Below are positions 10,988 to 23,475 of a stretch of 64,000 nucleotides of DNA, piece after piece. The DNA is taken from NCBI GenBank assembly GCA_030686995.1, contig CM060709.1, positions 124,712,373 through 124,776,372 of the forward strand, read 5' to 3'. Origin of the DNA: Artemisia argyi. Taxonomy: Eukaryota > Streptophyta > Magnoliopsida > Asterales > Asteraceae. Numbering within the stretch: position 1 is the stretch's first letter; each line of letters begins with the position of its first letter. Both the position numbers and the translations under genes were made by a program. The notes under the pieces are model-generated. The model was not told the DNA's origin and made no database searches. It worked only from the letters and a program-made list of their open reading frames with translations.

Positions 10988-13894
10988 GTGCATAAACACA
11001 TCAAGGAACCTACTTGGCATCTAGACAGTGGATGCTCCAGAAGCATGACTGGTGTGAAAAGTTTTCTGCACAAATATGTGGAAGAACCAGGACCCAAAGT
11101 AGTATTTGGTGATAACTCATCAGCTCCCACTGAAGGTTATGGTTCAGTAAACTGCAATGGTATAGTTTTTACAAGAATTGCTTATGTTAATGGTCTCAAG
11201 TACAACCTGATAAGTGTTTCCCAACTATGTGATGCCAAATACATAGTTCAGTTTGATGACAAGAGAGGGACCATCTTTAATGCCAATAAGGAAGTTGTGT
11301 TGATTGCCCCTAGGAGGGATGATGTATATGTCCTTGACATGTCATCCCTGACTCAGAATGGGACTTGTCTATTCTCAAAGGCAAGTGAAACAATCAACTG
11401 GCTATGGCATAGGAGACTCTCGCATCCCAACTTCAAGAGCATCAACAACCTGGCCAAACAGAACAAAGTTCTGGGCCTTCCATCCCTGGTGTATACCAAA
11501 GACAAGCCTTGTTCTGCTTGTGAAAAAGGAAAACACCACAGGGCATCATTCAAAACCAAACAAACCTTTTCCATCAAAAGATGCCTACATCTTCTTTATA
11601 TGGACCTTTTTGGACCTGTCAGTCCAATGTCCATTCACCATGAGAAGTATACTCTGGTCATTGTGGATGAATACTCAAGATATACTTAGGTTTACTTCCT
11701 GACCAAGAAGAGTCAGGCAGCTGATACCATCATGTCATTTGTCAGGAACATTGAAATCAAAATGATGTCAAAGTTAAACAGATCAGGACTGACAATGGCA
11801 CTGAATTCAAAAACCAAGACCTTGAGTGTTTTTGTGATGAGAAAGGAATTTCTCAAAATTTCACTTCTCCTTATACTCCTGAACAAAATGGAGTAGCTGA
11901 AAGGAGAAATAGAACACTCATTGAGGCAGTTAAAACCGCCTGCTACACTCAAAATAGGTCAATCATTGTGAAAAGGCATAACAAGACTCCTTATAAGATA
12001 TTCAAAGGAAGGATTCGTGACATCAGCTAATTTCATGTATTTGGGTGTCCTGTGTTTATACATAATCACAAGGATCACTTGGGTAAATTTGATGCCAAAG
12101 CTGATGATGGATACTTCCTGGGATATTCCTTGGTTTCTAAAGCCTTCAGGGTGTTCAACACAAGGAGACAACAAACTGAGGAAACTTATCACATTACTGT
12201 TGATGAGAGCACTGAATCCATTTGGTTCTCAAATTCCTCAGTAGATGAAATTGGTATTGATGACTCATCAAGGTATCCTCCTGATGAGTATCATCCTGAT
12301 AACAATCCCTCAACCCAATATCAAGCTGATGCTGACGTCTCCTATTACATCATCCCTCACAACCTACCCTAACCACCTATCAGTGAGTTCACTGAAACTC
12401 AGCCTGTCTCAAATGAGACTGATACCACTGAACAAATTGTTCAGGAACAGAACAAATTGTTCCTACAGTTGTCACTGAGGCACATAATGATGAGTCACCT
12501 CATGTTCCTGAGTCTGAACCTAATCAGGCTCCTTCAAGCTCAAATTCTTATCCCAAATCTCAGGATAGCTGGACTAGATCCAAAATCATTGAGCTTGTGA
12601 ACATTATTGGTGAACCCACTGAAGGCATGCTCACAAGAAGCAAGGCTGCTAAACTCAAGGCTGCCACTGCCAATATATGTCTTTATGCTGACTATCTCTC
12701 AGAGATTGAGCCTAAAAATGTCAAAGAAGCCCTGACTTATGAAAGTTGGGTTCAGGCCATGAGAGATGAATTGCAACAATTTGACAGAAATGATGTCATG
12801 ACCCTTGTTGAATTCCCCCAGGGTGTTTTAATCAGTGGTATAAAATGGGTCTTTAAGAACAAGACTGATGAGAATGGCACAGTTATCAAAAACAAAGCAA
12901 GACTGGTTGCCAAAGGATATAATCAACAGGAAGGTATAGACTATGAGGAAACCTTTGCACCTGTTGCTAGAATGGAAGCCATCAGGATCTTCCTTGCCTA
13001 TGCAACTTACATGAACTTTAAAGTTTACCAAATAGATGTTAAAAGTGCATTCCTGAATGGTAACATCAAAGAAGATGTTTATGTGCAACAGCCTCCTGGT
13101 TTCGAAAGTAGTGAATACCCTAACCATGTCTACAAGCTTAACAAAGCCCTTTATGGACTGAAACAAGCACCCAGGGCATGGTATGAAACTCTTTCAGCCT
13201 TCCTGATCCAAAACAAGTTTGTCAGAGGAAAGATTGACAACACACTGTTCATCTACAGAACAAAGGATGATGTCATTCTTGTCCAAGTATATGTTGATGA
13301 CATCATCTTTGGCTCAACAAGTTACAAACTTTGCAAACAGTTTGAGAAACTGATGACCACAAAAGTTTGAAATGAGCATGATGGGTGAACTCACATATTT
13401 TCTTGGACTCCAAATTAAACAAACTGAAAAAGGAATATCCATTTACCAAGAAAAATTCCTTAGGAACCTACTGAAGAAGTATGAGCTCACTGACTGCTCT
13501 TCAGTAAAAACTCCTATGGTTCCTCCAAACAACCTTGGCCCTGATCTCACTGGAAAATCAGTGAATCAAACCCAATACAGAGGAATGATTGGCTCCCTGA
13601 TGTACTTACTTGCCTCAAGGCCTGATATCCAATTCTCAGTCTGCCTGTGTGCCAGATACCAGGCTGACCTTAAAGAATCACATTTCACTGCTGTCAAGAG
13701 AATCATCAGGTACCTGAAGGGTACTCCAAACCTTGGTTTGTATTACCCAATATGTTCAGGATTTGATCTCAAAGGGTACACCGACTCTGACTATGCAGGA
13801 TGTAACATGGATAGGAAAAGTACTTCAGGATCCTGCCAATTTCTTGGTGGTAAACTTGTGTGTTGGAGTACAAAGAAACAACAGTCAGTGGCCA
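10988..13894 (+). pseudogene. pol remnant of copia element B (protease, integrase, RT, partial RNase H)
   Basis: The protease motif WHLDSGCSRSMTG is followed by the GAG-pre-integrase zinc region (H...H...CSACEKGKHH) and the start of the integrase core (YMDLFGPV). A TAG at 11687-11689 replaces the Trp codon expected in RYTWVYFL. Beyond it are frameshifts near 11755 and an apparent deletion of about 20 codons near 11940. RT is open from 12597: [35 protein letters not shown] and [10 protein letters not shown] one-base insertion near 13364 shifts to the frame of MSMMGELTYFLG. RNase H ends at 13894, where the sequence jumps into the LTR. It cannot make an active polyprotein. Confidence 0.9.
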
Positions 13895-14103
13895 TGTCGT
13901 TTTCAATCCCAAGTGTTATTCCGCAAACACTTGGGTACGATTCTTTTTGATTAACTTCTAATAAAGAATTAAACGTTGGAAAATATTGTATCTTATGTTT
14001 ATGTTGCTTTATTGCTAATCAGTTTATACATATTTGTTTAAAGTCATATAACTTGGTTACTTTAGCTTTGTAGTTATAGTTAACCAAGTAAAAGGGACCA
14101 ACA
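13895..14103 (+). repeat. Truncated 3' LTR of element B
   Basis: These 209 bp align without gaps to 7923-8131, with three base differences seen by eye. The junction with RNase H has a short shared sequence (TGTC), as expected for a deletion by illegitimate recombination. The low divergence suggests a fairly recent insertion, but 209 bp is too short for a reliable date. Confidence 0.9.
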
Positions 14104-15455
14104 AACTTTTAAAGCACCCATTTACGGAAAAACGCCAACTCATATTTCCTAACTATCGCCTCTAGCCAAGGCTTTTCTAAATTTAGGGAGCTTATATACT
14201 TCACGTAACATCATGTGAAAGCATCCATATGCTCATATCCCATGCTTACGTCTTCTCTAATTACGTAACGGGTTTACTCCCTTATTTGTCAAACTAATTC
14301 AAAGGTCCCTTTGCGTAACCGCATCCTTACCCGCATGGGTCATGCTTTACATCAGGGCAAAGCACTTGACTTGTTTGCACCAAGGTGTTAGGTGAGTACG
14401 TCGAGTCGTGGAAAGTCACGAGATATGTAACTATGGATTCTCGACGTTGTGTTACTTGTACTTATAAGTAACCTATGATTTTCTCAACTCATAATCTTAA
14501 TTGTCTAAACTTTCTCTTCTTAATGACAATTAGATTATTTCTTAATCTTTTCTTAATCTCATTTTTACAAAAGACAACAAAACCAAAATCTCCCACAATC
14601 CTTCCCAAATATCCCTCTCCAACATTCCCATACACCACTTACACAATGTGTACCTCTTGTCCCCTTTACTTCCACACACAATATTCCCTATCCATATACA
14701 ATCTTTATACACACACTTATACACCTTTTGTACACATACTTGATTTCAAAATACACACACTACTCTCACAATCATCTCTTCTCTACACACACTAGCCAAC
14801 TCACCATATCTTATCATATCCTTATCCCTTACACACATCAACTCACATACAACTCACCTCCTCTCTAATTCAACACATGGGATTTAATTTGAATTTCAAA
14901 AGAGGCTCCCTTTGATCCTAGCCATCCATTTCAAATAAACACATCTCAAACCTCCATATTCCCCACATGCCAAATAGTTTGAAATTCAAAAGAGGCTCCC
15001 TTTGATCTCAACCATTCAATTCAAACTAAAACCATCTCAACCATCCATCTTATTTCTTCCCCCCCCCCCCCCCCCCATGATTTGGAATATTCCACTAGCA
15101 TATTCTTTCTTCCTCTCTATTCCATCACATGTGTTTAATCCAAACCATCCATTTCAAACCAAAACCATCTCAACCATCCATCTCACCCTTTCCCCCCAAG
15201 CAAAGCATATTCCTTTGGAATATCCCTTCTTAACCTAACCATGGTTACTTTCTAACCCAACCTCACACACTCTTCCCTTGAGGAATATACCTTGGCATAT
15301 TCTCTTCTCACTTATGCCATGTGAGGAATACCATTTCTACCCCTACCAAATTACCCTTTCTACTCTTCTACCCTTGGTATTTGGTTTTCTTATAAACACT
15401 TCACAAAACATTTTCCAAATTGGCTATTTGAGTTGGTAAACCTTAGATTGATTAA
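14104..15455 (+). other. C/T-rich non-coding region with a degenerate direct repeat
   Basis: I see no gene. From about 14560 to 15400 the strand is very rich in C and T. A segment containing TTCAAAAGAGGCTCCCTTTG occurs at about 14895 and 14980 (spacing about 85 bp), and a related CCATCCATTTCAAACC segment near 15145, so there are two to three degenerate tandem copies. A run of about 18 C lies at 15059-15076. It resembles LTR or untranslated sequence of an unidentified retroelement. Confidence 0.4.
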
Positions 15456-16413
15456 TGTTAAAGTTTAGTGTGAAGTACAATTAGGGGTTTACCAAGGATA
15501 GGTATTTATAAGTTCCAACACCCAACACTTGGGAAAAAGTTTACAGATGCCTGGTGCGTTGCCCACGCGTTGACGCGTAGGTGACGCGCCGGCCTCGGTA
15601 AAATTTCCCAAGTTTGGGTTCTTGGCCTATAAATACATATCTTGCCTCTTGTATTCCTCACCCCTTACCATTACTCTTTCTCTCTATATTCTTTCTCTTA
15701 ATCTCTCTCAAATCTCTCTATCTCTAATCTTGTGTTCTTGATTTTCATATTAACATCTTTGAAAGAACACATCTCCTTGCAAGGGAAGAATCACAAGAAC
15801 ATAATCCGCTCTTGTGATTGTGTCAAGGGTCTTCTTATTTTTACCCTTTCTACTACAATCGAGTCTCTAGGTTAGGTTAGGGCTTGATTGAACAAACATT
15901 CATTCATTCATTCAATTGTTTGTAAGGGAAGTCTTGTGTCTTGGTGACCAAGCCTAGATCATTAGGGATCTAGTTGGGGTTTGATACTTCCGGTGGGAAG
16001 TTTGGTTGGTAGTGGTCTTGGTGACCCATAGGGTAAGTCGAATCACCAGATTCTTTAGGGTGGTTTCTGAGGTGCGGAATACCGTGAGAGTAACTCCTTC
16101 TTTGTGAGCATCGATATTGGTGAATATCGGTGGAGTGAATTGTAACGGTTTGTAGTCCACCGAAAGGATTATACTAGTGGAATAGTATCGGTGTCGTGGA
16201 TTCGCAACCGGACGTACGGATGGTATAAACCCCCATCCCGAACCAGTATATATCATGGTGTCTCTCTTTACTCGCTTTATATACTTTGGTTGTGTTTGTG
16301 GTTGTTTGGATTGATTATACAACCACTTGGTTTTCTTTGTGGCTTAAAGTTTTTAAACGTCTTAAAAGCCGAAGAAACCTTATTCACCCCCCCTCCCCCT
16401 CTACGGTTCTACA
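15456..16413 (+). repeat. Probable solo LTR, Sirevirus/copia type
   Basis: A segment of about 960 bp starts near TGTTAAAG and ends ACGGTTCTACA after a pyrimidine-rich TTCACCCCCCC tract like that of D's LTR. A TATA box (TATAAATA) is at 15628-15635, and a GC-rich palindromic block containing CGCGTTGACGCGTAGG is near 15570, resembling the block in the B LTR. TGATTA occurs on both outer sides, but it is offset by a base or two from the TG start, so the target duplication is uncertain. No internal region is attached. Confidence 0.5.
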
Positions 16414-16579
16414 TGATTATTAATCAGGATAACAAACAAGAAGAAATATCTAATTACGTCGAAATGGTATATAAGAGACTAAATAAAAGAGACTAATCTC
16501 CTAACCAATGCTAGAGTTAATAAAGCATCAAAACGATACGAAAGCTTTAACTAATAATAAATGGGCAAATCATTTGAAA

Positions 16580-17045
16580 ATGTAGTTAACGTTACACTTT
16601 TTATGGTTGTATGTAGCCATAAATTTTTTTTCACATTATGTCAATAAACTTTCAAAACTCGACCTTTATGTGTACCGGGTGACCTGCTTGACCATTAACC
16701 GGTTGCTTATCCCACAAATATTTGCACTGTTAGTCCATTATACTAACGACCGTTAGTCATTTTATACGTTTTTGCCCATTCTCTTACCTTTTTGCCTGTT
16801 TTCGCATGTTTTTATACGTTTTGCCCGTTTTCGTACGTTTTCGCCCATTTTTCTTATGTTTTTGCCTATTTTCTTACTTTTCGCCCGTTTTTGCCAGTTT
16901 TTATACGTTTTTACCCGCTTTCTCCCGCTTTCTTACCTTTTTGTATGTTTTCACCTGTTTTTATACGTTTTCGCCCGTTTTCTTACCTTCTCGCCCGTTT
17001 TTTTTTTTTTTTTTACGTTTTTGACCGTTTTTATACTTTTTTATC
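16580..17045 (+). repeat. Dispersed repeat with T-rich minisatellite
   Basis: The segment at 16584-16790 has a related copy at 33285-33480 (shared GTAGCCATaaaTTTTTTTTCA, ATACTAACG-CCGTTAGT and TTATACGTTTTTG blocks). From 16765 to 17045 it continues as a degenerate array of short units of the type ACGTTTTCGCCCGTTTTCTT. The array is open in all three forward frames only because it is so T-rich; I do not regard those as genes. Confidence 0.6.
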
Positions 17046-17731
17046 ACTTATGCTTGGGATTGAGGGTTTAGGGTTCATGGTTTCGTAGTTTAAAGTTGGA
17101 CATGCTAATGTTGGCTTGTGGAGGATGGGAAGAATTGATATGGAGGCTTTCTGCGATGCGTGCTAGGAAAAGTTATGTTTAGAAAAGGTCTTTGACTAGC
17201 CTTATTTTTACAAAAATGTTGCTTGCACGTATGGTACAAGAACTTCATATCAATTTTTCCCATTCTCTTCAACTCAATATTATTCTGTCCACTCCAGATA
17301 TCGTGAATACCCTAAATACAAAATGATCAAATTCACGAATAAATGTTTCTTGATTTTGGAGGAGATCCTGACATAGATTCTACTTTGAAAGCGGAACACG
17401 ATCCATAAATAGTTAGAGCATATGTGCTGACCTTCTATAACAATTCAGTTATTCCAAAATCAATTTATTTGCTGCTCTGTTATGTTGTTGTGTTTTATCG
17501 ACCTTCCCAATACTTTACACCGATTTCGTAGTTACGCACTTTATAATTCTTCAAGATGTAGCTAATAACTTTCTTCATTGTGGGTTTCAGATTATCAAGA
17601 TATTTAATTTGTTTTGTCCCGTTGCTTCAGATATGACTGTATAAACTAACATTCTCTTTTTAACAGAGGTTTCGTTAGATTACAGTTGGCGGACTCATCA
17701 GCATCGTCACTATCCCCATCATCATTTATCT

Positions 17732-17813
<82 letters not shown>

Positions 17814-18644
17814 AGGGTTCTAAATGATGTTTCTGTGTGACTGAGTTTTGAATTATGTGTATTATGTATTTATATTATTCAAGACTGTTCGAGGTGTAAC
17901 TTATATATGTTGTCTTAAATGGTTTTAGTTAAATTTGTTATGGTTGTTATGTCACTTTAGTTAATACAACATAGCTTATTTTAACTAATAAAACTAACTA
18001 GTAAACATTATCTTAATTTTTGTAAATTTATGCTTCTAGCACATACAATAATATCGTATATGAACACTCCACAGCAATGCGTGGAATCCTTGTTTAGAAC
18101 AGATATCAAACAAAAAATATCAAATGTTTACATACGTAATTTCAAAGGCTCCGCCACAACGCGCTGAAACCTAATTTCTCGTTTGTTAACAAAATTGAAA
18201 ATGAATATTATATCGTTTTCTTAAAAGAATGTAACCTCCACAAGCTTCTACTTTTCCTTTAATAACGGACTTTGTTCTCCTTTTGCATGGCATCTAAGAT
18301 AATACTTCTTTAGAGAAAAGGTAAGTTTATCATGGGGGAAATGCACATATAAAACAAAAGAGAACAAAAAGCAAAGGAACAAAGAAGGAAAACAAGGGGG
18401 AGATGTCAGCCAAAAACAAAGAAACAACTTGCATCAACCGACTAATATAAAACCAAAACATAAAAGGTGAAAACTAGTACTGATAGAACGTCATAGAGAC
18501 AAGATGGAACATCAGAATATCGAAATACGTACATATATAATTATTACTAGTAAATATAAAGGTGAGTGACATGATAAATGAAAGTGCTTTGTGCGCTAAT
18601 TGGTCTTGGCTTCGGTTGCATGTCATGTTTTCTCTCTTCATATG
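17046..18644. other. Intergenic region, no gene seen
   Basis: Non-coding AT-rich DNA with a short GGGTTTAGGGTT telomere-like piece at about 17064 and an AT microsatellite at 17734-17811. No feature is recognised in the remainder. Confidence 0.5.
17734..17811. repeat. (AT)n microsatellite
   Basis: About 39 uninterrupted AT units, flanked by TCA and TTGAGGG. Confidence 0.95.
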
Positions 18645-18652
18645 TATGCACG

Positions 18653-18921
18653 CAGGGGCGCAGCTTAGTAGGGGCGGGGGGGGGGCGCCCGACCCCCCGA
18701 AATTTTTTTTGCGATATAGGGGGTATATAGTTTTCGTGTAGAAAAATTTCGGTATATTCGGTTTCGACCCCCCCCATTTTAATTCGGTTTCGACCCCCCA
18801 ATAGTTTTAGAAAAAAAAAATTGATCCAATACATTTACATAAGCCCATCTTAAAAAAAAAAAAATTGATCCAATACATTTACATAAGCCCATCTTATTTA
18901 GTTATTATTTAGCCCATTTAA

Positions 18922-18952
<31 letters not shown>

Positions 18953-19036
18953 ATACAAAAAAAAGAAAAAACAACCGGATCTTATAATCTAAACATACAA
19001 CTACAAGTGACAACCGGATCTAAAGTAAACAAACAA

Positions 19037-19067
<31 letters not shown>

Positions 19068-20520
19068 AAATCTCAAATCCATCCTATCCTCCCATTCTCG
19101 ATTTCTCCCAAGTCCCAAACCCCGAACCTGAGCTCGCCCCCCCCCCCCCCCCCTGCTGCTCGGCTGCTTCTGCTTGGCTGCTTCTGCAGCTCTGCTCGGC
19201 TGCTGCTCATCTCCATCTCCTCCCAAACCCCGATTGGCCGATTCCCCGAAGGTATGTTAAATTGTTAATTGTTAATTGTTAATTGTTTAATTTATCCATC
19301 AAATTGTGAGTTAGAAATTAGGACCAGTTTTGGGAGTTAGGAGTTAGGACCAGATTTGGGTGATTGGGTCAATTGGGTGAATGGGTTCAATCTCATATTG
19401 TTTAATTTATAGATTGTGAGTTAGAAATTAGGATACCACTAAATCACTAATATAAGTTATTTGCAATTTATGTAGGTTTACAGATTTATACATTGTGAAT
19501 ATGGTAAAGAATAAAACCATAACTTCATTGTGAATATGGTAAAGAATAAAACCATAACTTTATACATTGTTAGTCTAAATAATTTTAGAAACGATGGATG
19601 GGATTCTTTAATTGAGGAAGTTATTTTTTTTTGTCAAAGACATGAAATAGAGATGCCCGATATGAGTGCTCCGTATAGATCTACCCGGTATCGGCCTCGT
19701 AAAAAAGATCTTCATGTTACATTTGAACATTTTTACCGAGTAGATTTGTTTATGGAGACATTGGATAAGCAAATACAAGAGTTGGATTCTAGATTCAGTG
19801 AGCAATCAATGGAGTTGTTATCTCTTGGTTCGACTTTATGTTCAAAAAAGATTAATATTGATCACATTGTTCTTCTTGTTGAGAAATATTATCCTGCGGA
19901 CTTTACTGAGCAGGAGAGAAATCAATTAGTTGGTCAATTGGAGATTTTTCAAGTTGAAAGGATAAATAATGCCAAGTTAAGTGAGGTATCAACTCTTTCT
20001 GATCTCTGCCAAACTCTTGTAGAAACTGGGAAAAATATCATGTACGATTTGGTTGAAAGAGTGTGTCGGCTACTCTTGACACTTCCGGTTTCGACTGCAA
20101 CAACAGAGAGGGGATTTTCGGCAATGAAGATATTCAAGAATCGCCTACGTAATAAGATGTCAGATGACAATCTAGCAAACAGTATGGTGATTTACATAGA
20201 AAAAGAAATTGCTGACAAGTTTGATTCGGAGTCCATAATTGAAGAATTCAAGGGTCTTAAAGGTCGAAGGGCTGATCTCTAATTTTTTCAATGAATCGAA
20301 CCAGGTACCAACCGTTTGTCTCCTTTTTAATGTTTAGTTGTCTTGGATAAATGTTGAGTTTATTAGTGATTGAAACTTTTTTTAATATAATAATAGTATT
20401 TAATTTTTGACCCGACCCGAATCGAATCACTGACCCGAACATATTACCCGAAAAATAGCGTTAGGAAAAAAAAATTTTAGATCCCGACCCCCCACTTCGA
20501 ATTTTCAAGCTTCGCCACTG
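18653..20520 (+). mobile_element. Internally deleted hAT transposon (Tip100-like ends)
   Basis: Terminal inverted repeats CAGGGGCGCAGCTT (left) and CAGTGGCGAAGCTT (right end, reverse complement) flank 1868 bp. A perfect 8-bp target duplication, TATGCACG, lies at 18645-18652 and 20521-20528. Inside is an ORF with the hAT C-terminal dimerisation domain. The element also has poly-C and poly-A runs, a tandem copy of a TTGATCCAATACATTTACAT segment (18820-18896) and a tandem 35-bp duplication at 19493-19560 over the ORF start. Size and ORF show that most of the transposase is missing. Confidence 0.92.
19536..20282 (+). pseudogene. hAT transposase C-terminal fragment
   Basis: The ORF from ATG 19536 gives about 248 residues. 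The C-terminal third has the hAT dimerisation signature: LCQTLVETGK, then LLLTLPVSTATTERGFSAMK and NRLRNKMSDDNL. Full hAT transposases of this type (the ZMYM/TTF-domain group) are usually 600-800 residues, with an N-terminal zinc finger and a DDE catalytic core. Those parts are absent, so this is a transposition-incompetent remnant. The start lies inside a tandem duplication, so the present ATG may not be ancestral. The dimerisation domain itself has no frameshift, so a truncated protein could be made if transcribed. Confidence 0.8.
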
Positions 20521-20528
20521 TATGCACG

Positions 20529-21389
20529 TAGATATACTCTTTGAAAAAAGTACTTTGTGTAGGCATATGTAAAACACATGCAAGAATGTGCGATCATTTA
20601 TTCGAGACACACATATGTTCGTTTATGATAATAATGTTTCTATGACGAACTTTAATTTTATAAAGTACATGTCAAGAAATGTTAAACATGATGTTTATAT
20701 TAAAAGTTTACTATTCAAGCATTTATATATTACTAGTAGTAATGAACTGAAATGACGCTAAAATTATACAAATACAGAGTAACTAATTAAAAATATATAC
20801 CTTTTTTTTGAAAGGTAATTAAAAAATATATATATATACCTACTAAAGTTTGAAATTCCAAAAGTAAATGCTATACATGAGGACTGAACACGAGTGGTTG
20901 TCATTTTAATGGTAGAGCTTGGTGGTACCAACTACCATTTTCAATGCAGAAATAATGTTACACGTACAAGTACACCTATTATAATTATCTAGATAAATTT
21001 ATAAAAAAATATTATTTTCTTTTATGAATATGCATGCTTTTAGTTGATATAACAAATTAACAATATATTTGTAATATCTAAATTATATTTCATTAAGTTC
21101 ACATAGTTATAGTTGCTTATAAATTACCTTGATGGTGTCATGCTTTGTCTAAACACAAGACCTATTACATATCCAAAGTTCGACAGCCTCCATACATACG
21201 GCTAGCATTAACTATCATATGCCTATCTAGCCCTAACTTTGATATATTATTCTCAATGAAACACGTAAATTAATCAACTATCAACGTTTTATAAGCATAT
21301 ATGAAAAACCAGGTCATCCCATTGAGAACGAAATCGAGGAATCCACCCCAACTATGGCTTTAGTGATGGACGCATACACCAGTTATAGG
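20529..21389. other. Intergenic region, no gene seen
   Basis: AT-rich sequence with short poly-T and AT runs; nothing recognisable. Confidence 0.5.
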
Positions 21390-21965
21390 GTATGCATTTT
21401 GAAAAAATTTCCGAAATTGTTAGTTCGTCAATTGTTGAATTGGCCGTGCACCAAATTCTAAGTAGGTTGTGCACCAAATTTTAAGAAGGGTATGCATTTT
21501 GTATTTTGCTATCAACATTTTAAAAAAAGATTTCTTTTTACGTTATGGATGATTTTCGAAAGGTATGCACGTATATACTCTCTGTCCTAGATATATTCGA
21601 CTCTGCCACACTTCACGATACAAATAAGATGGAACAATACAATGATCATATTCAAACTTCACTTATATCTAGAAAACAATAGCCTTCCTCCTCGATGTAA
21701 TCTTGATGTCCACAAAATCAATCTAAATTCGTTGTGTAATGTGGTTTGTTATTAGGCTCTTGAAGAGGAACACTTTTTGTCGATTGTCGTGTTGCAACCT
21801 ACTATAGACCTTGATAAAAGCCTTGTGTAGGCATGCAGTTGTAGACCCAGAACAAAGAGTTAACTTGTTCATTTTATGAAAAAATACCAAAAATCGTAAC
21901 TCAAATTTAAAGACTAAATTCATTTTAGAAAAATCGATATATTTGACATAATTTTAAACTACGCG

Positions 21966-22012
<47 letters not shown>

Positions 22013-22932
22013 TGGGTTCTCCTACACATTGGCGGATGATAGTGAGGGCATGAAGGGGTGGTGGTGCCCCCTAAAATCTGCCTTACAGTTAACAATTTTA
22101 ACTGACTTTGGGTTTAATGAGTGTTTTTTATGTTGTGCCTCCTAGAAATTTGACAGCAAGACTACGTGGTTGGTTGATTTTCTTTGTTTGTACCTTGTAG
22201 TCTTATTCATAATCATATGAGTAGACATACAAGTATTAAACTTTTATTAGTTTAGAAAAATAATTGTCGATTGTTTTAGTGTAATCAGATAGTATGCATT
22301 TTGGAAAATTTTCCAGAATTGTTAGTTAGTCAATTGTTAAATAGGGTGTGCATCAAATTCTATGCGGGATTTGCACCAAATTTTAAGAAGGGCATGCACT
22401 TTGTATTCTACTATCAATATTTTACAAAAAAAGATTTCTATTTACGATTGATTTTTGAAAGTTATGCACGTGCATACCCGGTGTTTTAGATATATTCGAC
22501 TATGCTACACGGCTACACTTCACTATATAAATAAAATAGAACGATACAATTTGATCATATTCGCACTTCACTTATAATGTCTAGAAAACGATAGCCTTCC
22601 CACTCAATGTAATCTTGATGTCCACAAAATCAATCTAAACTCGGTGTGTTATGCGGTTTGTTATCAGGCTCTTGAAGAGCAACACCTTCTTATCGATTGT
22701 CATATCGCAACCTACTATAGCTTGATACAAGCCTAGTGAAGGTATGCAATGGCAGACCCAGAACCAAGAGTCATCATGTTCATTTTATGAAAAATACTGA
22801 AAATCGTAACCCAAAATTTACGGAGCATATTCATTTTAGAAAAATCGGTATATTTGACGTTATTTTACACTACACATGAAAAATTCATTGGTTCTCATGC
22901 ACCTCCGAAAGCCCTCTCGATCCGCCCCTAAA
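21390..22932. repeat. Duplicated composite repeat (two copies of about 600 bp)
   Basis: A segment starting GTATGCATTTTG occurs at 21390-22025 and again at 22293-22900, with the same order of blocks: GTGCACCAAATT, AGATATATTCGACT, CTAGAAAACaATAGCC, GATGTCCACAAAATCAATCT and AGACCCAGAAC. The first copy has a poly-A tract of about 44 bases (21965-22008) that the second lacks. Parts look like hAT termini (for example GGCGGATGATAGTGAGGGCATGAAGG at 22032). I infer a duplicated cluster of hAT-derived fragments and see no gene. Confidence 0.65.
22747..22932. mobile_element. hAT-type MITE, 186 bp
   Basis: The left end CAATGGCAGACCC and the right end (GATCCGCCCCTAAA, reverse complement similar) are flanked by a perfect 8-bp duplication AAGGTATG at 22739-22746 and 22933-22940. 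There is no coding capacity. Confidence 0.7.
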
Positions 22933-22984
22933 AAGGTATGGACGATTGCTTAAAAGATACGGAGTATACATTTACGTAAGTGTG

Positions 22985-23475
22985 CCAAGCACCAAGCTCT
23001 TTTTTGAATGGCTTTTTATTAATAGACAAATTAGCAAGGAGCTAGGACATTACAAAGAAACTAAATGATGATTCTTTAACCAATCAACCCAACTAAAAGA
23101 CGCTTTACATCTAGAACGAATCCAATAAAAAGAAAACGACACAACGTCTTCAAAGATAGCCGCCTTGGAAGGATGCTCCTCATAAAAAACCATCTTGTTT
23201 CTATAAGCCCAAATACGCCACTATAAGCCAAAACAAACCCCCTCTAACAATCTCTTATGCTTCGCCGATAATCTAGTATTATTGAACCAAGACACCCATT
23301 CATCAAAAGAACAAATCTCCATAAAATTCACATTACCAAAGGCAAATCTTGCGGAAATTATCTTTGGCAACACCACACTCAAAGAAAATATGTCTCGCCG
23401 ATTCCGGCACGACACCACAATTGGGACAAAGAATAGACGATATATCAATACCTCTAGTTTTATTTTAGTAGTGAC
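22985..23475 (-). pseudogene. 3' end of a LINE (non-LTR retrotransposon) ORF2
   Basis: On the minus strand the translation contains a reverse-transcriptase zinc-binding (zf-RVT) motif: CPNCGVVPESARHIFFEC near 23440-23390. The typical LINE tail follows, with WRIWAYRNKMVF and SFSWVDWLKNHH, ending at a stop near 23050-23052. One frameshift (about 23335) and one TAG in place of Trp (about 23219) break it. The 5' part, with endonuclease and RT, is missing, as is usual for 5'-truncated LINE copies. A short A-rich tail at about 22990-23010 marks the 3' end. Confidence 0.8.

Larger units (their letters stand above)
6946..14103 (+). mobile_element. Sirevirus-like copia element B with truncated 3' LTR
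   Basis: Components in order are a full 5' LTR (6946-8131), PBS, gag with zinc knuckle and coiled-coil extension, a second cysteine-rich region, protease, integrase, RT and part of RNase H. The element is then joined abruptly to the last 209 bp of its LTR. RNase H residues after the SVAM motif, the 3' non-coding region and most of the 3' LTR are deleted. The bases left of the 5' LTR are a polypurine tract and do not match AACTT, the five bases after 14103, so the outer ends are not those of a simple insertion. Confidence 0.85.

Noticed and set aside
16772..17088. Three overlapping Phe/Leu-rich ORFs that look like membrane proteins
   Set aside because: They arise because a T-rich minisatellite lacks stop codons in every forward frame; the translation is just the repeat.
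17200..17400. Possible LINE fragment on the minus strand
   Set aside because: No zinc-binding or RT motif could be read in any frame.
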